A stretch of 64,000 nucleotides of DNA from Strix aluco. Lineage: Eukaryota > Chordata > Aves > Strigiformes > Strigidae. Shown one piece after another: positions 59,601-64,000 of this stretch. Both the position numbers and the translations under genes were made by a program. The stretch is taken from positions 18,193,501 through 18,257,500 of the forward strand of contig NC_133937.1 of NCBI RefSeq assembly GCF_031877795.1, written 5' to 3'. The notes beneath the pieces were generated by a model that worked only from the letters and a program-made list of their open reading frames with translations, searched no databases and was not told the origin of the DNA. Numbering within the stretch: position 1 is the stretch's first letter; every line of letters begins with the position of its first letter.

Positions 59601-62600
59601 AGAGATCCATTCAAGAAGTTTATCTCTAGATACACAAATCCAAGGCTGGTGGATTCATACCTACTTGTATCAAAAGGGATTATCAATAAAACAGACAAAA
59701 GGTACTCTCAGGTTCTATAATAAATATATTTTGAGGAAGGAAAAAAAAAGGAAAAGTCTGCTAACAGAGAAAAGGAGAAACCATCACAGCTTCTGCTCAG
59801 AAAGCAAAAATAAGGACAGCAAGGAAGCCTGCAAATTTAATATAAAAAATGATACAGTAGTGAAATCAAAGAAGTAATACAGAATTGACAAATCTGCAAG
59901 ATAAATCTATCCAAGGGAGAAGATCATTTTAAATTGTGGAGCAAAACTATCAAGAATCACTGCCTCCCCTTGGGAAGCAGACATGATGACCCAAGCAGAA
60001 CAAAGGAAACATTTCAAGTCTTGGAAGAATAAAGTCACGGGCAAAGCATAAGCAACCTCAAGCAATTCTCACTTCCCGGTTAAATGACTAGCAAAACCCA
60101 GGTCAGGAAAGGATTTTGAGAGGCCATCTAATCTATACCTTCCTACCTAAGAAGCAGGATTCAAGTGCATCTAAACCATTCTGAATAGATCATGTCTCAT
60201 CTATTTACTACTACGTGGAACATGCAGCTTTGATGAGGACTATCCTACCCTTTTTGCTACTGTTTCATGTGAATTACAGGTTTGATTTTTATAGCCATTT
60301 TGTAACAGCTAAAACTTTAGCAGAGACATCATTATTCCTGCTGGAGCAACAACAATAAAAATAACCCTAACCCCAAAACAGCCAACACAAGCTGTGCACA
60401 CAAAAAAGCATTTTCACTAGTGGAAACAACTTCTGTGCCAGCAGGGCTTACGGACATAGGGATGCAAGTGTAGCTACGTTGCTTAACCTTTCCTAATATA
60501 GGGTAGCCTGTAACAAGTTGCAGCCAACAATTATTCATAAAAACAGATCATGTTCAAACTGAGCTATTATTCATTCAGTACAGTAATTGAGTTTCCATGA
60601 TAGACAAATAGAGAAGAAACTGCTTGAATAATCAGCAAAATAGAGGCCATGAGAATATTCAAGAGTTATTACATGAAACTGAAAGAAAAAACAACTGGGC
60701 CAAGCACTGAATGTATTTGTTATCTGATTATGCTATTTCCATTGGGTTATTTTCATTTGACACACGTGTCTAAAAAGAAACTATACATACAAATGGATAA
60801 ATACAAATGCAAATGAACAAATCTCACAGCGAGCGATAAGATGCAGTGCAAAGGCAGGACACATTGCTTTTGCTATATACACCTTAAGAAAAATGGCATG
60901 TTAGGCTGCATTATCTTTTTAGAGATGAGCCTATAGCTTTGATTTTATAGCTATCCCTGGTCCCCATCTCACATTTCCCCTCACCTTTCCCACTGGCTTC
61001 AGTCCAAAATGTAATAGAGCGGAACAAAGTAATACAACTATAGACAGAATGAGGAGATGAAGAAAATTAAGTGAAGCACTTCAAATATCAAAAGCTAAAC
61101 AGTAAAACTAACTGGAAATAAGCAGAATGAAATCTTGACAAGTGAAGGAGGTATGTGGGGAGTGTTATAAAACCTGTTTTACGAGCCTCATTTAAAAAAT
61201 GGTTAATATTACATTGCTTTCTACAGGATTTGCCACGTAGAAAGATAAATCTGTTACTGTAGAATGCACTTTAAGCATTTCTGCTTGTTTTATTTTAGTT
61301 AAGTGCCTATCAGTAAAATGCCCCTTGACTTAAGTCAGTGATATATTTTCTCTCTGATACCCTTAAAACCAAGAAGTGCTGAGAACTCTCAAATATGGGC
61401 AAGCAGAGCAAGCATTACATTTAACCATAACATACCTAAATCAAAACTCTTAAAAAATATTTTGTTTGTTTTTCATCTTTTGTACATTTCCTTCTAAAAC
61501 TCTGCCATTGGTTTTAGTTTATTCACTTGTTCTTTTTCCCTTTGTAGAAATTTATTCTCAGAGTTGTTGTCTTTAAGTACATGCCAGAGAAATATATTCC
61601 TTCAGGTCTCAAACTCTGCAGGAAACATCAGAAAACTTCACCTTTGTCTTGAACTCTATAATACTCGAAGATGAATGCTCTGAATGTACTCTAAAAAACA
61701 GTTTCCTAAGGTGAACATTGCAAAATGATATGAGCTTTTGAATTAAAAATTTACTCTTCATTTCAAATAAATTAGATACAAGGTGTTTAGGATATTACTT
61801 ATACTTTCTTACTCGTTCTTCCATTTTACCAAATAATCAACATCCTATAGAAAGCAACATATGTGTTTTTAAAAATAAACAAAATTCACCTCTGAACTGA
61901 GGACAAGACACATGATATTGCATGTTGCAGAAGTCTGAAAATAAGGTATTTTCTCTTCCTTCAAAAGCATTTATCATCCAAAGCTCTGTCTACAAGGCTC
62001 ATTAACTTTAGTTCTCTTTTCAAAGAGGATTTGACTAAGAGCAGCACTGATTCAGTGGGTCACAGACACACCACCGCCAGTCGGTTTTCTGTCACATTAA
62101 CATTTTCCCTGGGTAGGTCCCAGCACTAGGAAGTCATCAGAAAGGGAATATTTTCAGAAGTGTGGAACTAATATACTTGCAGCCTATGCAAGAAGTAAAG
62201 GTACATTTCTGTCTGCTTGCTGGTTTATGGCTTTCAAGCACAGACTTGTAAGATGGGTAGCTAATACCTGTCCCACACAATTCCTCAAACTTCAGGTAAC
62301 ATTATTAAAAAATACAGCACATCTATAATGCACTAGTACATAATACACAGAAATGGTAGAATATGAAGAGCATGCTTGAATAGTCTTGGGATTACAATCT
62401 TGTGAGTAAAACAGACTAAGCACAATTAAATGTAAGCTTCATGATGCAGTCACAAACATGATAGCTACGTTTTCAAAGAAGTAAAGGAAAAGCTCGCTAC
62501 CTGAGTAGAAGAGCTATTGCAGCTACTCTAGTCTGTGCCTGTAAGACTTGGAACATATGAACTGCTGAACCACAACCACCAAGCTCCAGAAGGAAACTAA

Positions 62601-64000
62601 ATACTTAGCATAAAAAAAGCAACTGAAATAGCTAACTTAATTTTAAAGGTAGAGGAGAGAGATAACATACAAGCACTTGAAACAATAGAATAACTATTCA
62701 CCTTTAAACACCCATGCCAAAGTTAGGGGAGAGAGAAAATGTGGTAAGAGTTCAAACTGAATTGAACAGCATGAGAAACTTCTGTTGTAAAGGCTCACAG
62801 GTGAACTGCTGGAGCAGCTATGAAGCTATATCAGATAGTAAAAGAAAGATTAGCTAGACATATGTCAAGAGTAGATTATCTAAAAAAGCACATTATATAA
62901 TAAATAAAAATCTCACTCAAGATGCCCTCTTTCAGGCCTGTATTCTGATTCTTAAAATTAGAAACTCATTTCCCTCCAAAAAAATCACTCTCTGGGTTGC
63001 AGATGATCGTTTCAAATCACACAGCTGGTCTCAGTGGTGTTCATAGTGAACACGTACATACACATCACAGATTGCTTGAGCACAACTGGAACTACTCTTA
63101 CAGCAGCTCAGCAAACATGCCAAGTACTGAAAAGGCACCAAGAATGAACTTCCTTGCCCCAATTACAATACAAGAGAAGAAACCAAACTGGCAAGCCGAG
63201 GGGTGAGGACGCCAAGACTGAACCAAGACCCTACAGTGTCCTACCCCAATAGCTGAACAGACACAAGGAGCTGCCACCTGCACCCAGTTCTGGTCTAGCT
63301 TGACTACATGCAGAACAAAGCATCTGAAAAGCTGAAGACACAGTGCAATATTCAAACACTGACACCCAGCTGTCTTCAATTAGCATTCCTCTGCTTCAGA
63401 TTAATAATTCCATGCCATTTTATACTGAGGGGAAAAAAAAAACATGATGTTTTTTGTAAGAAACAAGCAAACCATGGTATTACTAAAATGTAGGAGTTTA
63501 TTTTCCTTTTACAGATTAAGGAAACTGATGTGAAGGTACAGGTTCCTAGCTCCTCAACTATTCAAGCACTGTCAGTCTTAAGAAAATAAGCAACTCCTTT
63601 ACACTGGAACACCTGCTGCACCAAGTCAGAATAAAGTTTCTGCTGTTTGTTTCTCTGATACTACCCACTCCAAACCAATTCCCTGCAAAACACCTCAGCA
63701 TTCACAAAGCTAGCTGCAACAACAAATGGAAAACAGTAGCTTTTGGTGGAATTCATCTGTGCGAGTTTTTCCACATGCTGTGACAGACTAAGAAGGTTAG
63801 GTAAGACAAGAATAGGGATCAACTGACAGAGAAAGGATGCTACAAATGCTGCTGCTGATTGATTGTTAATCAAGCTTGCTCTGAAAAGATGAATGGAGGG
63901 AGCATTCTGACTTGAGGGCTCCTTTGGTTTTGTTTTCTCTCAATCTTTTTATATTTTTAAAACGTCCACATACTCATAACAGGGTAGCAAGTGCAGCTAA
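56657..64000 (-). other. ZSWIM8: ZSWIM8 intron 1 (3' part, over 7.3 kb)
   Basis: No start codon exon, CpG-rich promoter-like sequence or splice-flanked open frame resembling the acidic N-terminus is visible. The sequence is uniformly AT-rich. The first exon and promoter should lie beyond base 64,000. A possible old CR1 remnant is listed separately. Confidence 0.65.
60095..60285 (-). mobile_element. Possible ancient CR1 3' remnant
   Basis: The plus strand reads AGAGGCCATCTAATCTATACC, then AGCAGGATTCAAGTGCATCT and a faint AACCATTCTGAATAG segment. These occur in the order of an inverted CR1 3' region (GGTCATCTAGTC..., GCAGGA...). Divergence is high, so this is tentative and the limits are rough. 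Confidence 0.4.

Noticed and set aside
1..64000. CRISPR arrays, operons, prophage, tRNA or rRNA genes
   Set aside because: No regularly spaced direct repeats, no cloverleaf or rRNA sequence recognised; the gene architecture is vertebrate.

Overview
The window is vertebrate nuclear DNA, almost certainly from a bird. It has widely spaced exons with GT/AG junctions, long AT-rich introns, and LINEs of the CR1 family, whose 3' ends finish in the short ATTCTATG-like repeat typical of avian CR1. I cannot name the species from sequence alone. There are no prokaryotic or viral features. Two protein-coding genes are present, arranged tail to tail. This convergent order (ZSWIM8 next to NDST2) is also the arrangement in mammals, so the synteny supports both gene calls.

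Left part (1-8.9 kb, + strand): the last seven coding exons of NDST2, the Golgi heparan sulfate N-deacetylase/N-sulfotransferase 2. They join in frame into 301 codons plus a stop and cover the whole C-terminal sulfotransferase domain, including the catalytic lysine, both PAPS-binding loops and the disulfide pair. The N-terminal deacetylase half lies upstream of base 1. A 3' UTR of about 1.75 kb ends at two AATAAA signals near 8.85-8.89 kb.

Middle (8.9-17.2 kb): intergenic or undetected UTR sequence with no supported coding gene. It holds a (TG)(TA)(CA) microsatellite able to fold on itself, a G-quadruplex-like G tract, homopolymer A runs, and several minus-strand AATAAA signals that could serve as distal ZSWIM8 poly(A) sites.

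Right part (17.2-64 kb, - strand): ZSWIM8, a SWIM-zinc-finger Cullin-RING ubiquitin ligase receptor known for target-directed microRNA degradation. I place 25 coding exons, from the second exon at 56.5-56.66 kb to the stop codon at 17,581. Every junction phase closes, giving 1,762 residues plus a stop. The short first exon carrying the start codon is not in the window, so the first intron exceeds 7.3 kb. The SWIM CxC...CxH finger is intact. Two CR1 LINE copies sit in the introns: a roughly 2.3-kb, same-strand, 5'-truncated and decayed copy in the 8-kb third intron, and a roughly 0.8-kb opposite-strand copy near exon 7. A third, older remnant may lie in intron 1.

The two genes have no known shared pathway. 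I did not find a new biological system. The points most worth checking are splice-level: a 21-nt homopolymeric C tract directly upstream of one ZSWIM8 acceptor, a competing in-frame acceptor 15 nt away from another, a phase-symmetric cassette exon, and the uncertain 3' end of ZSWIM8.
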